A stretch of 64,000 nucleotides of DNA from Neisseriaceae bacterium. Lineage in GTDB: Bacteria; Pseudomonadota; Gammaproteobacteria; Burkholderiales; Neisseriaceae. The notes below the pieces were generated by a model. That model was not told the origin of the DNA and made no database searches. It saw nothing but the letters and a program-made list of their open reading frames with translations. This document shows positions 33,380 through 42,800 of the stretch, piece by piece (positions within the stretch are counted from its first letter, which is position 1; each line of letters starts with the position of its first letter). The stretch spans positions 62,001-126,000 of the forward strand of contig JAGOQM010000001.1 of the NCBI GenBank assembly GCA_017991555.1. The letters run 5' to 3'. Both the position numbers and the translations under genes were made by a program.

Positions 33380-34258
33380 ATGAAATCTGCAAAAAAATTT
33401 TTTAAACGAGCCAGCAGCGTGTTGGCGCGTTTGGACGCCTGGTTGCCGCCAGAGAAGCAGGACATCGACTGGAGCGCCTTGGCCTATCGTTGGCAACAGG
33501 TCGGCCGTTCGGGTTATTTGCAAAGCTTACCGCAGCCTCACACCTTCCCGCTGAGTCGTTTGGCCGCGGTGGATTTGCAAATGACCAAGCTGGTGCGCAA
33601 TACCCAACAGTTTTTGGCCGGCAAACCTGCCAACAACGTGCTGTTAACCGGCGCGCGTGGCACGGGCAAGTCGTCTTTGGTGAAAGGCCTGCTGCATGAA
33701 TATGCCGACCAAGGCCTGCGTTTGATCGAGGTGGATAAAACCGACCTGGTGACCTTGCCCGCGCTATTAGAGATGCTGGCCGAGCGGCCAGAATATTTTA
33801 TTGTGTTCTGTGACGACCTGTCGTTTGATGCCGGTGATGATCGTTATAAGGCCTTAAAAACGGCACTGGATGGTGGTTTGTCGGTGCGTAGCGCCAACGT
33901 ACTGGTGTATGCGACGTCTAACCGGCGTCACTTAATGCCAGAATATTTTGCCGATAATATGGCCACGCAAGGCCATTCTGGCGAGGTGCATGAAAAAGAA
34001 GCGGTAGAAGAAAAAGTGTCTTTATCGGATCGCTTTGGCCTATGGCTAAGCTTTTACCCGTTTGATCAAGAGGCTTACCTGCAGGCGGTGGCCAACTGGC
34101 TGGCGGATGCCGATGTGGCCTACGACGAAGTGGCGCGCGACGCTGCTCTAGACTGGTCGCGTTCGCGCGGCGGCCGTTCTGGTCGCGTGGCGTGGCAGTT
34201 TGTGTGCGATTGGGTGGGGCGTGAGCCGCACGAGCGTATTGCAGAAAAAGGCGTTTAA
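33380..34258 (+). CDS. DUF815 AAA ATPase
   Basis: A 292-residue ATP-binding protein. The N-terminal 90 residues are helical. Walker A TGARGTGKSSLVKG is at about 91-104, Walker B YFIVFCDDLSFD, sensor ANVLVYATSNRRHLMPE. This is the DUF815 pattern, a AAA family common in proteobacteria whose cellular role is not established. Ribosome binding site AGGAG lies upstream of the ATG. Ends at a strong terminator. Confidence 0.88.
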   Translation: MKSAKKFFKRASSVLARLDAWLPPEKQDIDWSALAYRWQQVGRSGYLQSLPQPHTFPLSRLAAVDLQMTKLVRNTQQFLAGKPANNVLLTGARGTGKSSLVKGLLHEYADQGLRLIEVDKTDLVTLPALLEMLAERPEYFIVFCDDLSFDAGDDRYKALKTALDGGLSVRSANVLVYATSNRRHLMPEYFADNMATQGHSGEVHEKEAVEEKVSLSDRFGLWLSFYPFDQEAYLQAVANWLADADVAYDEVARDAALDWSRSRGGRSGRVAWQFVCDWVGREPHERIAEKGV

Positions 34259-34277
34259 GGACTGATGGATTGTGTTG

Positions 34278-34314
34278 GCCCCCATGCTGGTTGTCAAGCC
34301 AGCATGGGGGCTTT
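34278..34314. terminator. terminator between DUF815 gene and LysR gene
   Basis: GCCCCCATGCTGG (34278-34290) and CCAGCATGGGGGC (34299-34311), a perfect 13-bp stem followed by TTT; serves convergent genes. Confidence 0.8.
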
Positions 34315-34330
34315 GCTATGGGCCGTAGGA

Positions 34331-35230
34331 TTAGGGCATGAGGTTCAGCTGGGCCAGAAAAGCCTGTAATAAAGGGTTGCAGTTGTCTTGGTGCCAGCCT
34401 ACGTGTAGCGTCAAGCTGGGTTGGGTATGGCCCTCAATCGGGTCGATGGTTTTGAAAACCACGCGCGGATGAGCCTGAGCGTGGGCGAACGCATCCGACA
34501 CCAAGGCAACCCCAAAGCCGCTGCCGACCAGCGCCAAAATGGTGCTGGTGGCGGTGACTTCTTGACCAATGAGGGGGTTAAAGCCAGCGGCCGTGCAATA
34601 GTCGAGCAGGGTTTGGCGATGCTGCGGGCCCATCGCTGCGGGTGAAAAGATGAACGCGCTGGTGGCAAAATCGCTTAGCCGTACGCTGCTGGCCTGAGCC
34701 AGTGGATGCTGCTGTGGCAGCGCCAGCACGATGTGCTCACTTGCCCAGAGGCGCTGGTTTAGCGCGTTGTGATGGGGCTGTAAGGGGCGCAGGAAGGCGA
34801 TGTCGGCCTCGCCGTTGAGCAGCGCCTGCTGCTGTAAGGCCGAGGCCTGTTCCTTAATAATGAGCTGCGCCTGTGGGTGCTGATCTTGAAACTGCTTCAA
34901 GGCTTGCAGCAAGGCTGGGTACTGGGCCAGCGCCAGGGCCGTCACCACCAGCTGGCCGCGTTTGCCTGCTGCCACTAGGCGAGCATGGCTCACGCCTTGG
35001 TTTAGGTCGGCCAGCAGGGTTTGAGCGGTGTTTAAAAATGCTTGCCCGGCGGTGGTCAGCTGCATGCCTTTGGGGGTGCGCACGAACAGGGCAAACCCCA
35101 GCCGGTCTTCTAGGCGCTTGATGGCCTGGCTTAGGGGTGGCTGCGCCATGTGTAAAGCGGCGGCGGCTCGGTGCATGTTTTGATGTTCGGCCACGGCGAT
35201 GAATTGCTGCAGCAGGCGGGTTTCGATCAT
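34331..35230 (-). CDS. LysR-family transcription regulator
   Basis: A 299-residue regulator. The winged helix-turn-helix is at residues 3-60 (LLQQFIAVAEHQNMHRAAAALHMAQPPLSQAIKRLEDRLG). The effector domain has two Rossmann-like halves (about 90-295). It is divergent from the SDR/lactonase pair at 35359-37103, with 128 bp between, so it likely controls that pair in response to a substrate or intermediate. Confidence 0.9.
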   Translation of the reverse strand: MIETRLLQQFIAVAEHQNMHRAAAALHMAQPPLSQAIKRLEDRLGFALFVRTPKGMQLTTAGQAFLNTAQTLLADLNQGVSHARLVAAGKRGQLVVTALALAQYPALLQALKQFQDQHPQAQLIIKEQASALQQQALLNGEADIAFLRPLQPHHNALNQRLWASEHIVLALPQQHPLAQASSVRLSDFATSAFIFSPAAMGPQHRQTLLDYCTAAGFNPLIGQEVTATSTILALVGSGFGVALVSDAFAHAQAHPRVVFKTIDPIEGHTQPSLTLHVGWHQDNCNPLLQAFLAQLNLMP

Positions 35231-35358
35231 GTTGGCGGGCTAGGTTTTGGTTAAGTGATATTTATAATATATCAAAACCCCGTGAAAACGGTATTTTAAT
35301 TAAGTGACTAAATTTGTTACCGTTTGGTTTTCAGTGCCCTTATCTGGAGGCAAAGCAA

Positions 35359-36207
35359 ATGGACTTTAAAAACAAAGTAGTGCTCATTACCGGGGCCGGT
35401 AGAGGGTTGGGTTGGGCCTATGCCCAGGCTTTTGCCGCGGCGGGCGCCAAGGTGGTGCTCAATGACGGCGGCTGTGATGGCTTGGGGGCTGGCCAAGAGG
35501 CGCAGGTTGCGCACACTGCCGTGGCCAGCCTACGCGCCGCTGGCGGTGAAGCTGTTGCCCACACGCTGGCGTTGGGGGATGAGGCCGCTTGTGCCGATCT
35601 GGTTGAAACGGCGGTGGCGGCGTATGGGGGGATTGACGTGGTGGTGCACAACGCTGGCTGGGTTGGCTATCAGCCGGTGGCAGACAGCACCGATGCCTTT
35701 TTGGCTCAGGCCTTGAGTTTGGGGGTGTGGGTGCCGATTTGGCTGGCCAAGCACGCCTGGCCCTATTTACAAAAATCGGCCAGCCCGCGCATGGTGTTGA
35801 CCACCTCTGATCGGGCTATGTTTGTTGACTATGGCCAAGTGGGCTTGGTGGCCTATTCGGCCAGTAAAATGGGGCAGCTGGGGGTGATGAACGGCTTGGC
35901 CACCGATGGCCGAGACTTTGGCCTGAGGGTGAATGCCATTTCGCCGGTGGCGAAAACGCGCATGTGGGGCATGACGGAGGCGCCACCAGACCTTAAGCCT
36001 GAGTGGGTTACCCCAGGGGTGCTGTACTTGGCCTCGGCCACCTGCCAGGACAGCGGCTATGTGCTGCGCGCCAGTAATGGTCAGTTTACCGCCACGCGCT
36101 TTGTGGAGAACCCTGGGGTGCAATACCCCTATGATCTGGCGCGGGTGACGGCGGGCACGGCGGCCGAAGTGGCCGCACGCTGGGCCGACATTAAGGAAGA
36201 CGCATGA
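35359..36207 (+). CDS. short-chain dehydrogenase/reductase
   Basis: A 282-residue NAD(P)-dependent SDR. I chose the ATG at 35359, with GGAGG 8 bp upstream and the fold starting at MDFKNKVVLITGAGRGLG. Cofactor motif TGAGRGLG at 10-17, VVHNAGW at about 94-100, catalytic Ser in TTSDRAM and Tyr-x3-Lys in AYSASKMG. The NDGG after the second strand resembles the dehydrogenase half of multifunctional enzyme type 2, but length fits single-domain SDRs. Its stop overlaps the lactonase start (ATGA), suggesting that the product passes to a lactonase. Confidence 0.88.
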   Translation: MDFKNKVVLITGAGRGLGWAYAQAFAAAGAKVVLNDGGCDGLGAGQEAQVAHTAVASLRAAGGEAVAHTLALGDEAACADLVETAVAAYGGIDVVVHNAGWVGYQPVADSTDAFLAQALSLGVWVPIWLAKHAWPYLQKSASPRMVLTTSDRAMFVDYGQVGLVAYSASKMGQLGVMNGLATDGRDFGLRVNAISPVAKTRMWGMTEAPPDLKPEWVTPGVLYLASATCQDSGYVLRASNGQFTATRFVENPGVQYPYDLARVTAGTAAEVAARWADIKEDA

Positions 36208-37103
36208 GCGCGGCCCTAAGCGCCAGCCACTGGCTGGCCAGCCAGTGTGACCTAGGCGAAAGTCCGGTATGGGATGCGCGTAGCCAATGCTTGTATTTTG
36301 TGGACATCACCTCGGCGCAGATCTGGCGCCGGGGCTGGGACAACGAGCGCCTGACGTTGGTGTATCAAGGCACAGACCCGGTTGGGGCCTTGGCATTGAC
36401 GGCAGACGAGGGCGTGCTGCTGTGTGCCGAAGGCAGTCGGCTTCGCTTGATTGAGGTGGCGGCTGGCCGAGTGCGGTGCAGCAGCTCAGCGGCGATGAGC
36501 GGCGCCCGTTATCGCTATAATGACGGCATTTGCGATGCCGCAGGGCGGTTCATTACCGGGCTCATGGACGCTGAACATGCGCCGGCTTCGGGGCGGTTGG
36601 ATGTATACACATGTCAGCAGGGTGAGTTTGTTCGACGCACGTTGTGGGCGGGCATTGGCTTGCCCAACGGTTTGGCTTGGTCGGCGGATGGGCAATGGCT
36701 GTATTTTGTGGACTCGACCGCGCAGGCCATTTACCGGGGCCGTTATCAGCTGGACAGTGCCACCTTAGCCGACGTTGACGTGTTTGCGCTGACGCCGCCA
36801 AGCCTAGGCCGACCAGACGGGCTGGCCATCGACGAGCTGGGGCAGATATGGGTGAGCCAGTTTATGGGTGGCTGCGTGTTGTGTTACGGCGCTGAGGGGC
36901 AGCTGCTGCGGCAAGTGGCGGTGGCCGCGCCCAGAGTGACCAGCCTGGCGTTTTCGGGGCCAGATCAACGCTGTTTGGCGGTGACCACCGCTCGCTTTGG
37001 TTTGACGGCGGCAGAATGCGCTGCGGCGCCGTTAAGTGGCGATGTGTTTCAGTTCGCCACGGCGGCGGCCGGTTTAGCACGGCCTTATTTCCTAGAGGGG
37101 TAG
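36204..37103 (+). CDS. SMP-30/gluconolactonase family lactonase
   Basis: A 299-residue six-bladed beta-propeller. Metal ligands and catalytic residues are visible: Glu in LGESPVWD near residue 19, Asn in RYNDG, Asn in GLPNGLAWS, Asp in RPDGLAID. These enzymes open sugar lactones to acids. Coupled to the SDR by a 4-bp overlap and controlled by the divergent LysR, it suggests a two-step oxidation (sugar to lactone to acid). No transporter or dehydratase is nearby, so the sugar remains unknown. Confidence 0.87.
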   Translation: MSAALSASHWLASQCDLGESPVWDARSQCLYFVDITSAQIWRRGWDNERLTLVYQGTDPVGALALTADEGVLLCAEGSRLRLIEVAAGRVRCSSSAAMSGARYRYNDGICDAAGRFITGLMDAEHAPASGRLDVYTCQQGEFVRRTLWAGIGLPNGLAWSADGQWLYFVDSTAQAIYRGRYQLDSATLADVDVFALTPPSLGRPDGLAIDELGQIWVSQFMGGCVLCYGAEGQLLRQVAVAAPRVTSLAFSGPDQRCLAVTTARFGLTAAECAAAPLSGDVFQFATAAAGLARPYFLEG

Positions 37104-37132
37104 TCTGCCGTCGCGGCACGTCGCGGCATAAG

Positions 37133-37166
37133 AAAAGCCAAAAGACACGAGTCTTTTGGCTTTTTT
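37133..37166. terminator. bidirectional terminator
   Basis: AAAAGCCAAAAGAC (37133-37146) and GTCTTTTGGCTTTT (37151-37164), 14-bp perfect stem with loop ACGA, between the convergent lactonase and yggX genes. Confidence 0.85.
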
Positions 37167-37187
37167 GTGACCTTGAGCGGGGTGGGT

Positions 37188-37454
37188 TTAAGCGGGCGTG
37201 AAGCCACCAATGGCGTCGGCACCGTCGCCAAAGAAGTACTGTTCCATTTGTTGGGTAATGTATTGGCGAGCACGGGCGTCAGCCAAGCTCAAGCGGTTTT
37301 CATTAATCAACATGGTTTGATAGCCTAACCAGCCTTCCCAAGCTTCTTTTGACACGTTGTCAAAAATGCGTTTGCCTAAGTCGTTGGGTAGGGGAGGAAA
37401 AGCCATGCCTTCGGCTTCTTTGCCTAATTTAATGCAGTTAACCATACGTGTCAT
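37188..37454 (-). CDS. yggX: Fe(2+)-trafficking protein YggX
   Basis: An 88-residue protein. The ATG complementary to 37452-37454 follows AAGGACACAAC and opens [21 protein letters not shown] with the conserved Cys7. C-terminal ML-rich helix and [10 protein letters not shown]. YggX protects Fe-S enzymes from oxidants and is proposed to handle labile iron. Lies downstream of argA on the same strand. Confidence 0.95.
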   Translation of the reverse strand: MTRMVNCIKLGKEAEGMAFPPLPNDLGKRIFDNVSKEAWEGWLGYQTMLINENRLSLADARARQYITQQMEQYFFGDGADAIGGFTPA

Positions 37455-37582
37455 GTTGTGTCCTTCATGGTTGGTTGTGTGATGGGCCATCTGCTTGCGT
37501 GGCGCAAAGCGACGGCATCGTTATGGGGCTATTGTAATGGATATTGTCGCTTCTGGGTATGCCTGCGGCGGCCGGAGGCGGA

Positions 37583-38926
37583 TTAATAGCTGTTTAAGTC
37601 TTTAATCAAAACCTTAGAGTGGCGACTTTCGTCATACTGGGCCCGTTTGGCAATGGGCAGGTTTTCGGGCTGGGTGAGCTTAAACCCGCGCTCGGTAAAC
37701 CAGTGGCTGGTTTGGGTGGTTAAGGCAAACAGCTGGTCGTAGCCAGCGATGCGGGCACGGTACTCAATGTGGCTGAGCAGCAGCTCGCCGTAGCCGGCGG
37801 CGCGTTTTTCTGGGGCAACGGCCAGGCAGCCTAATTCGGCCATGTTTTCATCGGGATAAGGGTACAGCGCCACGCAGCCATAGGTTTGATGGTCGTGCAC
37901 CAAAATGGAATACTCATTGATGTGGTGCTCCAGCTCTTCGCGGCTACGTTTGACCAGCACGCCGCGCTCTTCCAGCGGCCGAATCAGGTTGATGATGTCG
38001 GCAATGTCGTCAATGTTGGCTTCGCGTACGGTGATGAAGGAGTCGCGGGCCAGGCTGGTGCCGGTGCCGTTGCGGGTGAACAGCTCTTGCAGCATGGCGC
38101 CATCTTCTAGACTAGACAGTAGGTGGGCACGGTTGACGCCTTCGGAAACGGCTTGGATGGCCTGCGGCAGCACCCGCTGTACGTCTTCGGCCTGAGGCGT
38201 GCGTTCCAATAGGTTTTTGGCTTCTTGTGCGGTCAGGGTGCTGATGCGCAGGCCTTCTGAGGTCACCGCGCCTTGGCCTTCGACCAGATAAATCAGCTTC
38301 TCGGCACCGAGCTTTACCGCCAACTGGCTGGCCACTTCTTCCATGTTGAGGCTAAACAGTTCGCCGCTGAGGGAGTAGCCGATGGGGCTGACCAAGACCA
38401 GATTTTCGTCGTGGAGGCGCTGCTTGATGCCTTCGGTGTCGATTTTGCGGATGCTGCCGGTGTGCTGCATGTCGATGCCATCCAACACGCCCAGCGGCTT
38501 AGCGGTGATGAAGTTGCCCGACGACACGCGCAGGCGTGCCCCCTGCATGGGGGAGTTGGGCAAGCCCATCGACAGTGCCGCCTCGATTTCAAAGCGGATC
38601 AGCCCTGCCGCCTGCTTGATGTATGCAAGGGCATCGGGGGTGGTGACGCGATGCTGGCCGTATTGCTGTGGCGTTGGCGCCTTGGCCTCTTGCTTCATTA
38701 AGGCACGGGTGTAGGTGCGTAAGCCATGCACCAGCACCACGCGAATGCCCAAGCTGCTGAGCAGGTTAATGTCCTGTACGATTTCCAAAAAGCGCCCCGA
38801 GTAAACGGTACGGCTACTGATCGCCAGCACAAACGTACGGTGGCGATACAGGTGAATGTAGGGCGCTGCTTCACGGAAGGATTGGACAAATGCCGACGTG
38901 GGCTTGGCGGGAGTGTCTGGAATCAT
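37583..38926 (-). CDS. argA: N-acetylglutamate synthase
   Basis: A 447-residue enzyme making N-acetylglutamate from glutamate and acetyl-CoA, first step of arginine synthesis. The N-terminal 290 residues are an amino-acid-kinase-like domain (DINLLSSLGIRVVLVHG), the arginine-sensing part; the C-terminal 150 residues are a GNAT acetyltransferase (LGCLAVAPEKRAAGYGELLLSHIE). This is the classical ArgA architecture. argH, the last step, lies at 57367 in this window, so arginine genes are scattered. Confidence 0.94.
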   Translation of the reverse strand: MIPDTPAKPTSAFVQSFREAAPYIHLYRHRTFVLAISSRTVYSGRFLEIVQDINLLSSLGIRVVLVHGLRTYTRALMKQEAKAPTPQQYGQHRVTTPDALAYIKQAAGLIRFEIEAALSMGLPNSPMQGARLRVSSGNFITAKPLGVLDGIDMQHTGSIRKIDTEGIKQRLHDENLVLVSPIGYSLSGELFSLNMEEVASQLAVKLGAEKLIYLVEGQGAVTSEGLRISTLTAQEAKNLLERTPQAEDVQRVLPQAIQAVSEGVNRAHLLSSLEDGAMLQELFTRNGTGTSLARDSFITVREANIDDIADIINLIRPLEERGVLVKRSREELEHHINEYSILVHDHQTYGCVALYPYPDENMAELGCLAVAPEKRAAGYGELLLSHIEYRARIAGYDQLFALTTQTSHWFTERGFKLTQPENLPIAKRAQYDESRHSKVLIKDLNSY

Positions 38927-39020
38927 GGCATCAATATCTATGGGGTAGGCAGTAAAGACAAAGTCTCATCATGCCATAAATAAAAGGCCAGCAACAGCCC
39001 ATATGGCGTGGCTGGGGCAT

Positions 39021-39049
39021 AAAAAAACACCGCTGCGAACAGCGGTGTT
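39021..39049 (-). terminator. terminator of the aroQ-accBC-prmA operon
   Basis: AACACCGCTG and CAGCGGTGTT (39026-39035/39040-39049) with loop CGAA; on the minus strand followed by TTTTT. It lies 17 bp after the prmA stop. Confidence 0.85.
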
Positions 39050-39065
39050 TGGCGTGATCATCAGC

Positions 39066-39956
39066 CTAGCGTTTGGTGCCGGACAAACAGGTCCAGCCGT
39101 CTAAAAAGACCGGCGTGTGCATGTTGAACCAGGTTTGGTAAATGCCCACCAATTCATCAGCCTGTTCCGCCAAAATACCAGACAGCACGATGGTGCCACC
39201 GGTATTGGTGCGGCTGGCCAGCATTTCGCCCAGCATGCGCAGTGGGTTGGCCAGAATGTTGGCCACAACCACGTCAAACGTGCCTTCTGGGGCGGCGTCT
39301 GGCAGGGTGAATACGGCGTTGGTGATGTTGTTTTGGTCAGCGTTGTCACGGCTGGCGCGCACGGCCTGAGTGTCGATGTCGATGCCCAGGGCCGAAGCAG
39401 CGCCCAGCTTCACTGCGGCGATGGCTAAGATACCAGAGCCACAGCCGTAGTCCAGTACGCTCTCGCCGCCTTGGATGTGGTTGTCTAACCATTCCAAGCA
39501 CAGGCGCGTAGTGGGGTGGCTGCCGGTGCCAAAAGCCAAACCGGGGTCGAGCTTAAGGTTGATCGCGCTGGCGTCAGGGGCTTCGTGCCAGGTGGGGGTA
39601 ATCCACAGGCGTTTCGAAATCTGAATCGGATCAAACTGGGCTTGAGTTAGGCGCACCCAGTCTTGGTCTGGCAACGTTTCGAGCTTGAATTCGGGCACAG
39701 GCTGCTTCACCGCTGCGGCTGCTGCGGCAATGATGGCGGCCACGTCTGCGTCTTCATCAAACAGGGAGATGATGATGCTTTCGTCCCACATTTGTTCTAA
39801 CGGCTCGCCCGGTTCACCAAAAATTGGCTGCTCTTTGTCGGTACCAGCAAAGGCGTCTTGAATCGCGGTGCTGAGGGCACCGTGATCCATTAATGCGTCT
39901 GACAGCACTTCGGCGTACACCGAGGCGGTTTCAATGGAAGCTTGTAGGTAGGCCAT
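39066..39956 (-). CDS. prmA: ribosomal protein L11 methyltransferase
   Basis: A 296-residue SAM-dependent enzyme that trimethylates lysines and the N-terminus of L11. An N-terminal substrate-recognition domain (about 90 residues) is followed by the methyltransferase domain with DPGLAFGTGSHPTTRLCLEWL and the SAM motif VLDYGCGSGILAIAA, then DVVVANILANPL. The ATG overlaps the accC stop (TAATG), so prmA is translationally coupled to the carboxylase genes. Confidence 0.96.
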   Translation of the reverse strand: MAYLQASIETASVYAEVLSDALMDHGALSTAIQDAFAGTDKEQPIFGEPGEPLEQMWDESIIISLFDEDADVAAIIAAAAAAVKQPVPEFKLETLPDQDWVRLTQAQFDPIQISKRLWITPTWHEAPDASAINLKLDPGLAFGTGSHPTTRLCLEWLDNHIQGGESVLDYGCGSGILAIAAVKLGAASALGIDIDTQAVRASRDNADQNNITNAVFTLPDAAPEGTFDVVVANILANPLRMLGEMLASRTNTGGTIVLSGILAEQADELVGIYQTWFNMHTPVFLDGWTCLSGTKR

Positions 39957-41323
39957 TATTTAGACTCTTTGCTTTTGGCTTTTTTCTCGGCCAATAGTTT
40001 TTCTAAGTAATGAATGCTGGTGCCGCCCTTGATGAAGCCTTCGTCTTGGAACAGTTCACGATGCAGGTCACCGTTGGTTTTAATGCCGGTGATGGCCATT
40101 TCCGATAGGGCCACACGCATGCGCGCCATGGCTTCTTCACGGGTGTCGCCGTAGCTGATCAGCTTGGCAATCATGCTGTCGTAGTTAGGCGGAATGGTAT
40201 AGCCTTGATAAATGTGCGAATCCACGCGAATGCCAGGGCCGCCAGCTTGATGGTAGCTTTCAATACGGCCAGGGCTAGGAATAAAGGTGAACGGATCTTC
40301 CGCGTTAATGCGGCACTCAAACGAGTGGCCTTTAAACTGAATCTCTTCTTGCTTCACGCTCAAAGGGAAGCCCGCGGCAATGCGGATTTGCTCTTGCACA
40401 ATGTCGATGCCGGTGATCATTTCGGTCACAGGGTGCTCTACTTGAACGCGGGTGTTCATCTCAATAAAGAAGAACTCGCCGTTTTCGTACAAGAATTCAA
40501 ACGTGCCCGCACCGCGGTAGTTAATGCGGCGACAGGCGTCGGCACACAACTCGCCAATGCGTTGGCGTTCTTCGTCGGTAATGCCCGGTGCCGGCGCTTC
40601 TTCAATCACCTTTTGGTGGCGACGCTGCATCGAGCAGTCGCGCTCGCCAAGGTAGATGGCGTTGCCGTGCTGGTCGGCCAATACTTGAATTTCAATGTGG
40701 CGGGGCAGCTGTAGGTAGCGTTCCATGTACACGGTGGGGTTGCCAAAGGCGGCCGCCGCTTCGGTTTTGGTCATTTCAACCGAGCTGATTAAGTCTTCGG
40801 CTTTTTCCACCACGCGCATGCCGCGGCCACCGCCGCCGCCAGAGGCTTTGATGATGACTGGGTAACCCACTTTTTTGGCGATTTCGATGACTTCAATCGG
40901 GTTGTCTGGCAAAGCACCTTCAGAACCAGGTACGCACGGTACGCCGGCGGCCAACATGGCGTCTTTGGCTGATACCTTGTCACCCATTAAGCGAATGGTT
41001 TCGCCACGAGGGCCAATAAAGGCAAAGCCAGACTGCTCGACGCAGTCAGCAAAATCAGCGTTTTCAGCCAAGAAGCCGTAGCCAGGGTGAATCGCATTGG
41101 CGCCAGACACTTCGGCAGCAGAAATAATGGCGGGAATGTTTAAGTAACTACGGGCAGAAGCAGCAGGGCCGATGCACACAGATTCGTCGGCCAGCTTGAC
41201 GTATTTGGCTTCGCGGTCTACTTCTGAGTGTACGGCCACCGTTTTGATGCCCATGGTGCGACAAGCACGTTGAATGCGCAGGGCAATTTCGCCACGGTTG
41301 GCGATGAGGACTTTTTCAAACAT
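39956..41323 (-). CDS. accC: biotin carboxylase subunit of acetyl-CoA carboxylase
   Basis: A 455-residue ATP-grasp enzyme that carboxylates the biotin on AccB. Start [21 protein letters not shown] (the ATG complementary to 41321-41323); the glycine-rich ATP loop [14 protein letters not shown] is at about 159-172. [14 protein letters not shown] holds the metal and bicarbonate residues. Usual length is 445-455. Middle gene of aroQ-accB-accC-prmA; it supplies malonyl-CoA for fatty acids. Confidence 0.97.
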   Translation of the reverse strand: MFEKVLIANRGEIALRIQRACRTMGIKTVAVHSEVDREAKYVKLADESVCIGPAASARSYLNIPAIISAAEVSGANAIHPGYGFLAENADFADCVEQSGFAFIGPRGETIRLMGDKVSAKDAMLAAGVPCVPGSEGALPDNPIEVIEIAKKVGYPVIIKASGGGGGRGMRVVEKAEDLISSVEMTKTEAAAAFGNPTVYMERYLQLPRHIEIQVLADQHGNAIYLGERDCSMQRRHQKVIEEAPAPGITDEERQRIGELCADACRRINYRGAGTFEFLYENGEFFFIEMNTRVQVEHPVTEMITGIDIVQEQIRIAAGFPLSVKQEEIQFKGHSFECRINAEDPFTFIPSPGRIESYHQAGGPGIRVDSHIYQGYTIPPNYDSMIAKLISYGDTREEAMARMRVALSEMAITGIKTNGDLHRELFQDEGFIKGGTSIHYLEKLLAEKKAKSKESK

Positions 41324-41406
41324 AGCGGGCTCTTTTACAAGGGCAGGTGCGCGAGGCTTAAGGCCAGGGCGCACCTGCTGATTTAATCGGATCGAACGGT
41401 GCGGGT

Positions 41407-41886
41407 TTATTCAATAATGAATAAAGGCTCACCGAACTCAACAGGCTGGCCGTCGGCCAATAGGATTTCTTTCACCACGCCTGATTTTTCGGCTTCGATT
41501 TCGTTCATCAGCTTCATCGCTTCGATGATGCATAAAGTGTCGCCCACGCTCACGGTTTGGCCCACTTCAACAAACGGGCCCACGGTTGGGCTAGGTGCGC
41601 GGTAGAACGTGCCCACCATGGGCGATTTAACCGCATTAGGGTTTTGTGCCGCGCTGGGTACTGGGGTTGGGGTCAAGATGTTTGGGGCAGCATCGGCTGC
41701 AGGAGCAGGGGTTGGCGCTGGCGCAGCGGCGTATTGCGGCGCAGATAGCTGGGTCGCGTAAACTGGTGATTGATTGGCGTGAGAGCGGGTGATGCGTACT
41801 TTTTCTTCACCTTCGGTGACTTCGATTTCGGCGATGTCCGATTCTTCTACCAAATCAATTAGTTTTTTTAATTTACGTAAATCCAT
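41407..41886 (-). CDS. accB: biotin carboxyl carrier protein
   Basis: A 159-residue carrier. An N-terminal helical part ([20 protein letters not shown]) is followed by a Pro/Ala-rich swing linker (about 49-80) and the C-terminal biotinyl domain with Lys125 in EAMKLMN. Biotin on this lysine shuttles between AccC and the carboxyltransferase. 83 bp upstream of accC on the same strand. Confidence 0.97.
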   Translation of the reverse strand: MDLRKLKKLIDLVEESDIAEIEVTEGEEKVRITRSHANQSPVYATQLSAPQYAAAPAPTPAPAADAAPNILTPTPVPSAAQNPNAVKSPMVGTFYRAPSPTVGPFVEVGQTVSVGDTLCIIEAMKLMNEIEAEKSGVVKEILLADGQPVEFGEPLFIIE

Positions 41887-41998
41887 GAGTCCAATTCCTT
41901 ATTAAGGTAAATATCATATATATGAAGCTTGATGCTTCATTTCATATTGTTTGTGATGCACAAGGCGTCACTTAATCTTGTCCGTAAGGCGGTGTGCC

Positions 41999-42448
41999 TT
42001 ACTTGGCTTTTAAACAGGTTGCCATCGCGTGGGTTAACGCATAATGGTATCCGCTCGCGCCCAGGCCACAAATCACGCCAACCGCAAGGTCAGAGAGATA
42101 GGAGTGTTTGCGAAAGGGCTCGCGCGCATGTACGTTTGATAGGTGTACTTCAATGAAGGGTTTTTGAACCGCGGCTAGGGCATCACGAATGGCCACGCTG
42201 GTGTGCGTGAAGGCGCCAGGATTGATGATGATGAATTGGGTGCCGTCGGTTTGGGTCGCTTGGATGCGATTGATTAGCTCATGTTCGGCGTTGCTTTGCA
42301 GCGCCTCAAGCGTGAAACCATTAGACTCGGCGAGGCTCACTAAATCGTTGTTGATGTCGTTTAGGGTGGCGTGACCATAAATTTCAGGTTCGCGGGTGCC
42401 GAGTAAATTTAGGTTTGGTCCATGCAAGACCAAAATTTGATTATTCAT
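41999..42448 (-). CDS. aroQ: 3-dehydroquinate dehydratase, type II
   Basis: A 149-residue enzyme of the shikimate pathway. Starts [20 protein letters not shown]; catalytic Arg and Tyr in GTREPEIYG, His in [17 protein letters not shown], and [15 protein letters not shown] chose the ATG complementary to 42446-42448; one two codons upstream is equally possible, and neither has a strong ribosome binding site. First gene of the operon with accB, accC and prmA, a common proteobacterial order. Confidence 0.95.
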   Translation of the reverse strand: MNNQILVLHGPNLNLLGTREPEIYGHATLNDINNDLVSLAESNGFTLEALQSNAEHELINRIQATQTDGTQFIIINPGAFTHTSVAIRDALAAVQKPFIEVHLSNVHAREPFRKHSYLSDLAVGVICGLGASGYHYALTHAMATCLKAK

Positions 42449-42800
42449 GAACATGGTTTTTGTTAAATAATCCTGCATTTTGCCGCAAAATGTTTCTAAA
42501 TGTCCAGTATTTCGTTTAAAAATTGCAAAATACTGCGCAAATTTAAAACCATTTAATAGGCGGCAACGCTGTGTGCGCGCTGTGAACGCTGGGTTTGTAG
42601 AGCCTTTATTCAAAAAAGGCGCAGGCTAATAAAAAAGAATCAAAATCACTGTGGGACTTGATTCTTAATGATGACTTCTATCATGAACCATGACCCAAAG
42701 CCAGTTTATGCATTCTAGGGGTTGAATCAGAATTTGTAAAGAGATGCCGACTTTAGGCGTATAATGCCGCCTATTCATTGAACCCCACAGGTAAGCCGTC
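42449..42800. promoter_or_regulatory. aroQ/queA divergent intergenic region
   Basis: 352 bp without a gene. For queA, TATAAT at 42760-42765 lies 36 bp before the start codon, with a poor -35. For aroQ, the minus strand carries a terminator-like hairpin (42631-42666) in the leader about 185 bp before the start. GCCTTT/AAAGGC near 42602-42619 adds a second small stem. The rest is AT-rich and unremarkable. Confidence 0.5.
42631..42666 (-). promoter_or_regulatory. terminator-like hairpin in aroQ-accBC leader
   Basis: AAGAATCAA (42635-42643) and TTGATTCTT (42658-42666) form a perfect 9-bp stem; on the minus strand TTTTTT follows. No gene lies upstream that it could terminate except through the leader, so it fits an attenuator or a stop for stray antisense transcripts from queA. 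Confidence 0.45.
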
